A stretch of 64,000 bases of DNA from positions 203,632-267,631 of the forward strand of contig JAQFVV010000548.1 of the NCBI GenBank assembly GCA_028023455.1, written 5' to 3'. The position numbers and the translations under genes are program-made. The stretch is from Epiperipatus broadwayi (lineage: Eukaryota; Onychophora; Udeonychophora; Euonychophora; Peripatidae). This document shows positions 12,976 to 24,345 of this stretch, one piece after another (position 1 is the first letter of the stretch; each line of letters opens with the position of its first letter). The notes beneath the pieces are model-generated. The model searched no databases and was not told the DNA's origin. It saw only the letters and a list, made by a program, of their open reading frames with translations.

Positions 12976-14080
12976 ATATATCAGAAATCACTGTGGTTCA
13001 TTTGAATTGATGACAAATTATTAAAACAATGTAGAATATCAAAAATTGAATAATATCAAACATTTTATAAATAGGCAAATAAAAAGGAGATATTAAATAA
13101 CATTTATATCATTTTTTTTTTCTGTTTTGTATTTTTAAATTAACATAATGATCTTTGAGAAAGTTTATCAGAGATTTATAAACTTTAAAAAAAAGTACAC
13201 CTTAACAGCTATTTTTAAGTAATATAAATTTATTTAAAAAGAAATTTTACAATTCAAATAATACATTTTCTAGAGAATCATTGATTTAACCATTTTATTC
13301 TAACCAAATAATAACTTTATTTTACTGCATTATTGCTCATAATTAACTTCAAAAAGGTTCAGAAGCAAGTTCATAAAATTGTATTTAAAATAAAGACGAG
13401 GTAACAGTAAAACAAGAATCATGAACAAATAATGATGAGGATTTTTTTTTTCCTTTAGAGAAATCTAATTTTATAAATTTCATACTAAGGTGATTGAATA
13501 TGGACTGGAATATTGATGTGTGCCGTGCATTTGTATATCTTTACTTAGTTAAATTTTAATATCCTCTCTCTTAGGAGGGATGAAAAGTAAGTCCTTTATA
13601 AACTTTGATTGCAATCTTATCATGCCTTAGCACGTGATAAAACACACAAAAAATTATGTTATCAGAAATTATTTAATGCATAAACAAAATTTACATTAAA
13701 AAAATTAAATACTTTTAGCAACTTTTATTTTTTAAAAAAGAAAGATTTTCCAAAGATGAATAAAATGTTACTAGTTTCTCTGACAATAATTTAAAATTTT
13801 TTCTTAACAAAGGGCTTTGAATTTGTAAAGTTTTTAAGCAATCTAATTAATTTGTTTAAACTAATTAATTTTCTAATTAAAATTTGCTTATACATCAGAT
13901 TTAAAACACATTTTTAAAAATTATTTAATTCTTAAATTCATTAAAAATAAAAATCCAGATACACATTTTCAATCTCCTATTTATTAAGTGTATGCACTTA
14001 CATATATCTGAAACATTTATACATATATGTGAATGGAAAAAAAGGGTGTTTATATATATATATATGTGTATATATACTGA
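12976..14080. other. AT-rich spacer, nothing recognised
   Basis: AT-rich with frequent homopolymers; no coding or repeat structure recognised. Confidence 0.5.
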
Positions 14081-14337
14081 AGCATATATGTATAATAAAA
14101 TTTTATTATTATACTTGTAATAAATGTAAGTGTTTATATATATCTGTGCATGTACACACATGCATATATATATATTAAAGTTTTATTATTATACTTGTAA
14201 AAAAAATTGTGTTTATATATGTGTTTGCATGTACACACATGCATATATATATGTTAAAGTTTTATTATTATACTTGTAAAAAAAATATGTGTTTATATAT
14301 GTGTGCATGTAAACACACAAACTCACACACACACACA

Positions 14338-14387
<50 letters not shown>

Positions 14388-14420
14388 TTTTATTATTATA
14401 TTTGTGAAAAAAAGATATTA
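14081..14420 (+). repeat. Minisatellite of about 80 bp with embedded (AT)n
   Basis: Three to four units sharing TTTTATTATTATACTTGTAA and then GTGCATGTACACACATGCAT, beginning near 14081, 14161 and 14241, with a last partial unit after a long (AT)n tract (about 14340-14385). Chance open stretches on both strands result from this repeat. Confidence 0.75.
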
Positions 14421-14822
14421 CTATAAAAATAGTAGTTAAAATGCATGTTTTCCTCTTTTTTTTACATATAACTTCATTTTTATATGTTACTGTAAACGGT
14501 TAAAATTAAGATAGATGCAAACAAATAATCTAAATCAAAATTCTAAATGTTACAACCATAACCACACATACATTCACTTTGTACAGAAATTATATAGGAT
14601 ATAGAAAGCATGGTATAAATTTTTTGTTAATTTGTAATAATATAAAAAGAAAATGAAATCATGAGAGAGACTCATCAAAACAGCTTGAAAAGATAAATAG
14701 GTACATAATACGCCTTGGAGGCATAATAAACAACAAATATTTAATCTTATATTTGGAACAAATTACAACATAGTAAATAACAAACAAACATTTTCTGCAG
14801 TGAGCATATGAGATCATTTTCC

Positions 14823-14959
<137 letters not shown>

Positions 14960-15179
14960 CTTCTGACTTATAATCACTCTTTCTTCAATAATAATTATAT
15001 AGATTTATATTCTTTATTTATCTAAGGAAATAGAGATTCCTATCAGAGAATTATAGTTAAATATATTTAACACGACTCATATTCATTTGTATAACTTGTA
15101 ATGCTAATTTAATAATAATGCATATTATATTAATTTTGCATAATAATTATTATTTATAGATACACATTTTCAAACACAT

Positions 15180-15960
15180 AGTAACATAATGAATACTATT
15201 GCTGCAGCGTATGTTTCACTACATGATTCTCACTCAAGATGCAGACTGGTTCTATCCACTTTTAACAACTTGTGATGAAGTATAATCATAAACATATGAT
15301 CAAAGACGTCAAAAAGATAATCCCCAAGATGCATGTTTCATGTTGGAGCAGAAACTCATCAGTTAGTGCAGATCATAATCTTTTTTATGTATTTTTATTA
15401 TTGTTCAGTGTATACAGATAGAAAATTACTATAGTTTAATTGATAAATATCAAACTTACTGCCCCACAACATTGTCACAATCATTTGTTGGAAGTATATT
15501 GATAATTTTCATTAATCCTTTATTAGCATTTTCTTCTAACAATTCACTAAATTTAAATTTTACTGATATGATAAATGATATTCTTTATAGATAATCATGA
15601 TTTTTCACAGCTCCAGTTGTCATTTCCAATTGAAAATGCTTTCTCAACAGATGCATTGATGCCATAGCAACAATAAAAAATTAATTAGAAACATGATATT
15701 TATAAGCAATACGTTGTTTTTTTAAAGTGGGTAAATATTTTTACTACAGATTGTTCTCTTAACGAATAATATTTCTGCTGCACACCACCACTCAGCACCA
15801 ATCGTGAATCTTGGAATTTGATCATAGGTATATGATTACATCCCTGGACAAGATATTAAAAGTGGATGGAAACCAGATCCTAGTTGGGGTGAGAGTGGTG
15901 TAATGAAAATTCCATTACATAAATATTATTTACTAATTCCCTAGTCTACTGAATGACTAA
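15180..15960. repeat. Foldback element with diverged arms
   Basis: 15200-15312 and 15810-15930 are inverted copies: CTATCCACTTTTAA and CATATGATCAAA on the left match TTAAAAGTGGATGG and GATCATAGGTATATG on the right. The middle has no coding content. Part of the right arm recurs, diverged, at about 16165-16330 (GAGAGTGGTGTAAT, CTAGTCTAATGAATG), so this belongs to a repeat family, probably a MITE or pseudo-LTR. Confidence 0.5.
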
Positions 15961-16756
15961 CTAAAATTATTAATATATTGCCACCAAGTAGTTTGCTTCA
16001 AAATTGTAAAGGCAATAAATTGTGCACTTATCAATTAAACTGTAGTAATTCCCTATCTATATATACAGGGCAATGTTAGAATTATGTGTTAGAAATTGTG
16101 ATCAAGGCCAACTGATGAGTGCTGGTTCAGCATGAAATGTGGGTAATATTTTTTTCACATGCTTTTGTTAGGTGTTTATAATTATATCCCTCTAGAAGGT
16201 ATTAGGAATGGATAGACACCATTCCCTACCTTTTGTGAGAGTGGTGTAATAAATTACATTACAGACATAGTATTGATTAAGTGAATAATCTCTAGTCTAA
16301 TGAATGATTAATAAAAATATTAAATAATACATTAGTTTGTTGATTTGTGTTTCATCTATGATTCAAACAGAAATATTGAATGATTTTATGTAATCAGTAC
16401 TAATGCTGGTATAAATTTATTTGAATTTACATTTGTAAAAAAAGTCACATACTTGTCACTATTCTATATATTATTTAGTTTTAGCAAGCTACTTGGCTTA
16501 AAATATGCAATAAATCTATTTTAATAAGTGACAGACAAAAATATGAAATTAAAAAGTCAAAATGAATAATAATCTGTCAGATTAATTTTACTTTAAGTTA
16601 CAAAGCTTTTTTTATATGCATGTAAATAAAACTTTCTTAAATTAGCCTATAATCTTAATCTAATTATTAAAGGTAAGCAATGAAAGGAAGTTACAAAGCC
16701 ATATATGGCTATAAAAATAAATATTAAAACACATTAAATAAATCTTCACATGAATG

Positions 16757-16840
16757 TCATAGTGTGCATCAGTTGTATAAGATGGAGTGGCTGACTAAAG
16801 GAATCTTGAAAGTGTGGGTTTAAATTTCACCTGATTACAT
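16757..16840 (+). repeat. SINE-like repeat, copy 1
   Basis: Shares GTGTGCATCAGTTGTATA, GATGGAGTGG and GACTAAAGG with the copy at 17195-17285. The first part resembles a tRNA A box and the GGGTTTAAATTTC segment a B box, at tRNA-like spacing, so a tRNA-derived SINE is possible. No clear tail or target duplication was seen. Confidence 0.4.
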
Positions 16841-17194
16841 TTATCTTAAAGTATGTATTACACTTGTATTTTAGTATTATATATTCAGTTTGTAATCTTC
16901 TCATCTCTCTTTTGTTTATTTCAATGGGTTTAAGATCCCACCTATATAAGGGATGAAGATGACTTATGATCAACATGGTTATGACTATAAAAATGGCATA
17001 CAAGGGCTTTAATCATGTCATTATCAGATTTTGTATGACATGAATATTGAAGAGTTTGAGAGTGGTAAGACTTGAAGCTTCTTCATTAAAGTATGAAGAT
17101 TTGCTACCTTAATATTAACCGAACATTTATTATATATGTGAGGGCTGGACCAACTCATGAGTCTGATTCACAGATTGGAGATCATTTATCCTTT

Positions 17195-17285
17195 TCACAT
17201 GTATATGGTAGTGTGCCTCAGTTGTATACGATGGAGTGGACGACTAAAGGGAGCTTGAATGTCTGAGCTCAAATCCCCATTGATT
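17195..17285 (+). repeat. SINE-like repeat, copy 2
   Basis: Second copy of the 16757-16840 repeat, with the better B-box-like segment GAGCTCAAATCCCC. Function as a Pol III unit is inference. Confidence 0.4.
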
Positions 17286-17499
17286 ATATATTGAACAGTC
17301 GATCTTAGTCCAAGGTTGAGCTTCACTGTTCTACCACTTAACCCACGTTTTATCCTGCTCCTTTTTTTGTCATATGTGTATAAACTATATGTATATTTCT
17401 GAGAAGCATCTATAAAAATTATAAATATAAATTTTAAATAAAATTTCTGTAATTATTTTAAATGTTAATATCTCTAGATGGACTAAGATATGTACATAT

Positions 17500-17510
17500 A
17501 TTAACGGAGC

Positions 17511-17554
<44 letters not shown>

Positions 17555-17566
17555 ATATATATATAT

Positions 17567-17603
<37 letters not shown>

Positions 17604-17612
17604 TGGAGCAGA
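17500..17612. repeat. (AT)n tract between two copies of a short repeat
   Basis: TTAANGGAGCAGATATATAT occurs at about 17501 and again at about 17600, with (AT)n between them. This is probably a slippage or unequal-exchange product. Confidence 0.7.
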
Positions 17613-17619
17613 TATATAT

Positions 17620-20240
17620 ACACAAACAAATATTGTAAATAATTTTATATTTTTCTTTAACTATATTTTATTTATTTTGTAATTATTTTTCAATACAAAA
17701 TTACATAAAAATTCAATATGGAAGATGCAACTGTGAACTGTCCAAGAATAGTTAAAGGGGTGGGTACATTAGTTTTTTTTTTTATGATTTAAAAAAATGT
17801 TTAAATCAAAGTTAATGGAAGTAAAATTTAAAACAAAGTTAATTGATTTTAAGTTAGTTGTTAACATTTTATCAAATCTATTTCCAATCTGGAAATGGAT
17901 TTGAATTTATTTTTGGAAACTTATCTAGCCATTGCATCTCCAATAACAATAGAGAAAATATTTTTGTAGATTCAGGATTCCATTTGAGTTAAGAAGTTTA
18001 ATTAAAAACATTCTTTAAATAATTCAAAATTTGTATAAATAGGGCTGAAAATCTATTATGTTAGAGGTTGGTCAATAATCACTAACCGACTTCATATTTG
18101 TTTGATTTTTGAAATGGTTTTTGAGTAAAATTGCCTTCCCCTCTATCTTCAGTATGACTCTTCCGCATGCAGAGATGTAGATCCTACTGATCAGGAGTGC
18201 CCATGCCATTAGAGAACTGCCGAGGCCAAAAACATGTTGTTAGCTTAAGTAGAATTTGCCTGAAAGCCACCTTACACAGAAGATTCGTCTGTAATTTATT
18301 CCATAAAATCATGCCATAACAAGCCCAAAGTCATTATCATCGTCTTATCTGAATTCTAACTCCTAACTCTTTAAAATGAATGTTCTCTTTATATTGAATC
18401 TCTTTTAACTCGCTAATCGGTGAGTATGTTAAATTAATAATTATTTTTTTATGTCGATTCTCTACAACATAAATTAATCTCACTGTAAAACCTTTCATCT
18501 AACTCATGCTTCTTAATCTTCTTATAATTTAGTGTTGTTATAATTTATTTTTAATGATATTTTTATACTTTTCATTTAATTTTTATTTGTAAATGCCAAT
18601 CAAACCCAATCTTACAAACTTCTTTTATATTCTGCTGTGGAATAGAAAGTGGGGGGGGGATTAATTAGGTCTTTTTATAGCCTGTAAGATTGAGTTTCTC
18701 TTTTAAAATGAATATATGCTTTAAAAATATTTTATCCTAAGTTCATACAAAATGTATAAATACTTTTCAATCTGGAGTGGATATTGGTGTCTGTTAAGTT
18801 TATGGATTGCTTTATTGATCATCATTGCTAAAAGATGGTGACCTAATTCTATTTTGTTATTTGCACTTTTGAGGGCATGAATTTTAGTTTTTTTTATGAT
18901 GAACAAAATAGTATTGACCCCAAAAAAGGGGAAAATGCATGCTTTATTGATTATTATAGTTTTAATTTCTGATAAATGACTTTATCTTACATGGGTCATT
19001 ATTTTAACATATCATTACTATTTGTTAAACCACTTAGTGTTGTTGGCATATATCAGAAATTATTAATGAGCCACAGAGGGCTTTGATCTGATTCACCTGT
19101 ATCTCACCTCAGGGAGTCTTGATCTTCTTTGTTTGTTACTTTTCTCCTCAAAGTATTTATTTATATACTGCTCAGATTTGTCCATACCTTCATTCCGGAA
19201 GATTCAAAGCCTTCCATCTTTTTTAGTGTTCTTGTTCAAAACAGGGGTATAAGTCTACTCCCTGAAAAAAGCAGATAAGTGTAGTTGAAGCTCTGTATGG
19301 CTTTGCCATAATCAGACCCATAACAACTTCTTAGCTACCTTTCCATTTTGGTACTGCTCAGCCATGAAACTGGCATACCACCTTAAAATAGAATGAAATT
19401 TTCTTGGCCAAAGTTGCCATCCTCTCTTTCACTGACATTATGCTAGCACCACAATTTCTTATTATTCATTTTCTAGCCTGTTTTATAAAATAAATCATAA
19501 TATGTGAAAATGAAAGGTTTTTCTCTTTAAACATGTTTCATTGGAGTTTTAGATCCAACCTCTCATGAAGCTGCCATCCCCTTTATTGAAATAAGCCATT
19601 CCCATATTTATAGAGTTGCATAATATTTGATTGTTAAATGTTGAAAATGTAAAATAAATAAATGTTTTTAGTATGGATCATAATGTAACCTTATGTAATT
19701 GTTATAAATAAATGCTATGAATGAAAATAAAGCTATGTTTCAAATGCCAAGGGCATCGTATGAAGTCATATAAACAGCAAAAGTCTATTATTGTATCTTT
19801 ATATATGTTTTCTAAATGTATAAAACATCCACCAACCACCCAGATAAATCTGCTTTTGTAATATTAAATAAAAGATAATTTCCAAATATATGTTGTGTAT
19901 TGTAATGCCACACTAAATTGATATCTGTTAAAATAAAAACAATTGACTCAAGATTGTCAAATATTTGTAATTAAAATAGTTTAAACTGCATGAAGTTGGT
20001 CTTATATATAAAATCATCTTGAATTTTGTTAAAATAAATACTCATTTTAAACTTAATCCAGTGTGTTCGAATCTCAATAATATATTTATGTATGTTTTTA
20101 ACTTATATCTCAGGTTCACTCAATCTCTCATTATCATCACCAGTTGAGTCTCATGCAAAACATTGTAGCACTGGGCCAGGAAAAAAATGAATTCATGTGT
20201 AAATATCACATGGTCATTATTTTTTATGCTTGCTCTTAAC
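17620..20240. other. Long non-coding stretch, nothing firmly recognised
   Basis: Mostly AT-rich. Less AT-rich patches at 18120-18260 and 19090-19480 have stops in all frames. No mobile element ends, tRNA or coding motif were recognised. An old repeat beyond recognition is possible. Confidence 0.4.
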
Positions 20241-20249
20241 TGTTATTAA

Positions 20250-20725
20250 AACAGGAAAAACTCTCTATATGTATTGCCACTCAGTGCAATCCAAAGTAAT
20301 CAATGCATGCCAGAAGCTTGTGCATAAAATCCCCATCTAGTGCCTACTCATCCAATATACCCAACTAGTTTTTGGCTTGTGGCCTTCATTAGTGACGAGT
20401 TTTGGATCTGAGAGCACTGCACCTACACCTTAGGATCTACTGCAACCCTCCAGCAGCCACCTTTTATCTCTACTTAGCTAAATCCTAACTAGATCCTAAG
20501 ATCTAGGTGCAGTGCTCTCAGATCCAAGGCTCTTCAATGACAAAGGCCACAAGACAGAAACGAGTCTGAGGATATTCAATGACTAGGCACTAGATGGAGA
20601 TTTTATGCACAGGCCTTCTGGAATCCATTGATTACTCTGGCTTGTACTGAGTGACTATGACTATATAGAGAGTTTTACCTGTTTTAATAACAGCTAAGAA
20701 CAATCATAAGGAATAGTGACCATGA
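20250..20725. repeat. Hammerhead repeat family C, foldback pair
   Basis: Two inverted copies of one repeat: about 20250-20455 (minus) and 20490-20725 (plus), centred near 20475. Shared blocks include CAGTGCTCTCAGATCCAA, GGCCACAAG and CACTAGATGGNGATTTTATG. Each arm has a hammerhead-like core, but both are damaged. The minus one (about 20352-20405) has CTAATGA and AAAA instead of CTGATGA and GAAA. The plus one (about 20523-20575) has lost the CTGATGA box. A third, better copy lies at 20930-21145 and a fourth at 45930-46155. No PLE coding sequence is nearby. Confidence 0.6.
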
Positions 20726-20975
20726 GATGTTTATGGCTTAAAACCATTCCTGTCTAATAGGATAGTGATGGGTATGGTTATTAAAGAAATGAAGACACCA
20801 AAATGTATAGGTACTGAATTGAGTTCAGAACTATATGACTACATAAGCTGATGAGCTTGGATTGAACATATTATGTTTTCAATTTAAGTCTCATAGTTTT
20901 ATAGTTAAGTAGAAATAATTGTGACTGCTGGAAGGTTGCATTGGATACTAAGATCTAGGTACAGTGCTCTCAGAT

Positions 20976-21026
20976 CCAAGGTTCCTCACTGATGAAGGCT
21001 ACAAGCCAGAAACTAGTATGGGAATA
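20976..21026 (+). ncRNA. Type I hammerhead ribozyme, family C, core intact
   Basis: CTGATGA at 20989-20995 is followed by stem II (GGCT/AGCC flanked by an A-A mismatch), GAAA, then ACTAGT, which is self-complementary and forms stem III with its last T in the U16.1 position. A at position 17 marks the predicted cleavage site. Flanks TTCCTCA and TGGGAA give an imperfect stem I. The A-A mismatch next to the core should weaken stem II. Activity is inferred from the motif only. Confidence 0.6.
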
Positions 21027-21230
21027 TCAGATGATTAGATACTGGATGGGGATTTTATGCACAAGTCTTCTGGCTTCCATGTAATACTCTGGCTTGTACT
21101 TAATGGAGATATGCATAGAGAGTTTTTTCTGTTTTATTAAAAAAAAATTAACAATAAATAAAGGTCAATTTTTTTATTACATGCTTTTATTTACCATGCA
21201 CTAAAAATCAACAAAATATTTTTTTATTTA

Positions 21231-21440
21231 ACCACAATTGGGGATTTTAGATTTGACTTGAAATAAAATCATTGAGAATTGGAGTCCAGAAATTAATTAA
21301 GTCAATCTATATTTTTTTAACGAGTAATTAATTAAGTCAATCCATATTTTTTTAATGAGTAATTGACTTAATTAATTTTGGACCCCCCCCCCACCATATG
21401 CTTTTATTTTAAGTTAAATCTAAAAATTCCAATTGTGGCT
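21231..21440. repeat. Short foldback (MITE-like)
   Basis: Left arm CCACAATTGGGGATTTTAGA and right arm TCTAAAAATTCCAATTGTGG are inverted copies that continue through TTAATTAAGTCAAT. A C11 tract (about 21384-21394) lies within the right arm. There is no coding content. It looks like a small non-autonomous DNA element, but no target duplication was fixed. Confidence 0.6.
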
Positions 21441-22604
21441 CAAGAAACAAATGTCGCATTTTAGCCACATAGTCTTAAGATTATAGCCTTAATATATATT
21501 AATTATGTTTTTGATTTTTAGTACATTGTAAATAAAAGTATTTAATATAAAAAAAACATTTTTATTTCTATTTATTATGAATCAGAATCACTTAAAACTA
21601 AACATTCCAATGTGATATATAGTTTTATTTGAGTTAGCCATCTACAGGCAAAACAATTAATTATCCATGATTAGTTTATATACAGCAATTTAGCTATTCA
21701 TATTAGAGCTAAAAAAAAACAAAAAAACAATGGAAATTCTACTGGAATCTTCATCATTTGATAATTAGAAAATCTGGATAAAAAGGTTTTTATGTGACTG
21801 TTTTTAGAAAACGTGAAATGACAATATTTAATCATAGGCAATTGAGAAAAAATAGCAGTCTTTAATAACGTAAATAACTTAGAAATAATGCAGGTAAGGA
21901 TATAAAAAACAAACAAATAAACAATACATTTACAAAGTGATTTGAAAGTATCATCACAACTATAGAAGATGCATACATTTGAGATAATTTGTAAAGTTGT
22001 TTGAAATAATAATTACAGTCTTAAAATGAAGTAGGATAAAACAATTAGATGAAGGAAAAGAACATAAATAATAATTTACAAAGTATTCACAATGCTACTA
22101 TTAATTTTATAAACTAAAATAAAAGACATGTTTAAAACAGTATTCCTTTTCTATATTAGTTCAATAAAGTTCAACTAGAAAACAATCCTTTAACAAATCA
22201 ATATATTAGATAGTGTACCTTTAAATAAAATACTCATCTTACTACTAAATCAAATATTTGCCCAAGAAAGTATTCATCTATATTTTAATATTGTTACTAC
22301 TTTATAACTTAAAAAATATAGCAATTGTATTGAAACAACAACAACAAAGCGTTATAATGAGGATTATGATTTATATTTTGTGCACTTGTTTTGCGATCAT
22401 TTTATAAGGTTATGTTTGCATATCACTAAACGTTGTAGCAAGCTATGATTATGAAGCAAGATCCTTTGAAAGCGCTCAGCTCGTTTGTTTTTAGTTATCT
22501 ATTTTATAATAACACTTTATAACTTTTGGGAACAGTTGCGCCGCACACGCGCTAGAATAATAATGTTATAATTGCGATCATCCTATATTTTCTTTTGTAT
22601 TTTT
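21441..22604. other. 3' flank of the receptor gene, AT-rich
   Basis: No coding or repeat structure recognised. A patch at about 22470-22580 is unusually rich in CpG for the window (GTTGCGCCGCACACGCGCTAG). It lies just beyond the receptor stop on the minus strand and could belong to its 3' UTR or be unrelated. Confidence 0.4.
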
Positions 22605-23612
22605 TTAATTAATATTTATTTTTGAGCAGAATATTCTTTCTTTAAACACATGTCTGAAATTCTTATTAAAAGTAAAATACATATAAAAACTTACAGCCAT
22701 TTTAAGCAATTCCAATACTGCGACTAAGTATAATATAAAACAGATCACATCTATTTTAATAAATTTATCAAGAATTCCTATAATGTTATACATCAAAGTA
22801 GCGGGTGTGTCGCATACTAAATGGATCATTACCGTAACTATTAAAATTGCAAAAACATTTCGTTCATCTTTGCTCTTTTTTTCCTCACCAGCTTTAAATT
22901 CTTTCTTTTTATTCAAAACACTTCGAAAAGTTAAATATGTTTTTCGGTTAAAATAAATTAAGTATAGTAATACGCCGGTGCGGGAAATTAAAATTTGTAT
23001 CCCCATAACAATTCTAAAGCGCGTGGAGAGAAGAAAGTCAAAATCTAAGTCGACAGAATAATAAACAGCAGTTGAATTATTACCCAACGTAATTTTAGAA
23101 ATTTTGTTTATCCAAAATGTTAAAATATTCAAAATTAATGATATTCCTAGAGATGTTGAAATAAGAATGTAAGTGGTTTTCATATTAGAAAACAGTTTTA
23201 ACTTTAAAGGGTGGCATACAGCGATATATCTTTCCGTTGTCAAAATGCACATAATAAATGCATTAAATGTAATTGCAGAAAAATGAATATAAAAAACCAC
23301 TTTTCCTCTAATATAAGATAGTATCCAAGAGGAATGCAAATTTTTGACTATATTACCATAAACTTCTCCAATAACTAATACTAGCGTCAACGAAAATAAA
23401 TCAAGACTTGCACTGATTTTAACATACGTATAGGTCATTGCAGACATTTTAGGACTGCTCAAAACAATAAGATTAAAAGTGGCTCCAAAAATCCCAAAGA
23501 AAACGATTATAGGAGCTACTTGAGTCATAAGAACTGTCATAGCAAAATAAGGCAAATGATAATGAAATTGAGACTGATTTCCTAGACTGATGTTAGAATA
23601 TTCTGGAATCAT
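22605..23612 (-). CDS. Class A GPCR, FMRFamide-receptor-like, single coding exon
   Basis: 335-residue seven-helix receptor, plasma membrane, expected to bind a neuropeptide and signal through a G protein. The start is fixed by an in-frame TAA two codons upstream; the stop is TAA. The extracellular N-terminus (about 1-28) has N-glycosylation sites at N7 and N12, with another at N179. TM1 has N47, TM2 has D71 and TM3 ends in ERY (127-129) followed by IAVCHPLK. TM6 has CDTP (267-270) and TM7 runs into SFYMYFTFNKNFR, matching the xNFxxY-KFR pattern of FMRFamide-receptor-like proteins in place of NPxxY. A Lys-rich third loop (234-251) separates TM5 and TM6, and C329 may be palmitoylated. Oddities: position 3.25 is G103, not Cys, and the second extracellular loop has no Cys, so the usual disulfide is missing; TM4 lacks the usual Trp. 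The ligand cannot be assigned. An upstream non-coding exon is possible. Confidence 0.9.
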   Translation of the reverse strand: MIPEYSNISLGNQSQFHYHLPYFAMTVLMTQVAPIIVFFGIFGATFNLIVLSSPKMSAMTYTYVKISASLDLFSLTLVLVIGEVYGNIVKNLHSSWILSYIRGKVVFYIHFSAITFNAFIMCILTTERYIAVCHPLKLKLFSNMKTTYILISTSLGISLILNILTFWINKISKITLGNNSTAVYYSVDLDFDFLLSTRFRIVMGIQILISRTGVLLYLIYFNRKTYLTFRSVLNKKKEFKAGEEKKSKDERNVFAILIVTVMIHLVCDTPATLMYNIIGILDKFIKIDVICFILYLVAVLELLKMAVSFYMYFTFNKNFRHVFKERIFCSKININ

Positions 23613-24160
23613 ATTTTAATACAAGTAGAGAGTGGAACTACTAAACTTGAGTGCTTTTCAAAAAGGAATTAAACTATAAAAATACTTTGTAAAGTGATGA
23701 ATTTAAATAGTCGGTGTTTTTGTTACTGAAAATTAAAATATAAATTATTTAATATATACACTATAAGTAATAAAATTTAAAAAAGCTGTTTATAGCTAAG
23801 TTTTACAGAAAAGCGAATTTTAAGTTTCTAACTACTTAGGAAATAAAATCATTATAAACTACTTAGTAAAAAAACAGTGGGGAATTGATAAATATATAAA
23901 TGAATAGATAGACAGATGAAGCAATTGATATATAGACAGATAGATGGATGGGTAAATAGATAAATATTTGAAATTATGGATGGATAGATAAGCATATAAA
24001 TGAAAGAAAGAATGGATCATGAATTGATGCATGGATATATAGATTTAATGATAGCTATGTAGTTATTTTAAGTAATAGAAAATAAACAAAATAAAATGTA
24101 AAAGCTTATATTTTAACAAATTGGCATATTTTTTTGGAAATTGTTATGCGCTATAAAATA
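23613..24160. other. 5' flank of receptor gene with degenerate GATA repeats
   Basis: The first 100 bases upstream of the start codon show no convincing promoter. 23889-24010 is a decayed GATA/GATG tetranucleotide repeat. Nothing else recognised. Confidence 0.5.
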
Positions 24161-24184
24161 CATTTTCTGTGTTTAAAAAAAATA

Positions 24185-24345
24185 ATTTATAATATTCTGC
24201 AAAGCTAAACATTCTTTGACTACTTATAGTTATATTCATAGTATAAGTAGTCTCTTGTAGATTCCTTCAGTAGGCTATTTATCTATAAATATGACTATAA
24301 ATAGTCGAAAGCATGCTTAATTTTGCAGGATATTATAAATAATAT
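24185..24345. repeat. Small foldback with ribozyme-like hairpin
   Basis: TTATAATATTCTGCAAAGC on the left pairs with the complement of GCAGGATATTATAA on the right. The right arm has GACTATAAATAGTC, a perfect 5-bp hairpin, followed by GAAAGCATGCTT, an arrangement like hammerhead stem II, GAAA and a palindromic stem III. The 5' core box is not recognisable, so I do not call a ribozyme. Confidence 0.45.

Noticed and set aside
14209-14439. Open frames over the 14.1-14.4 kb minisatellite
   Set aside because: They translate the AT-rich tandem repeat.
16757-17285. Functional tRNA genes
   Set aside because: A- and B-box resemblance only; no cloverleaf with acceptor stem and anticodon arm could be drawn.
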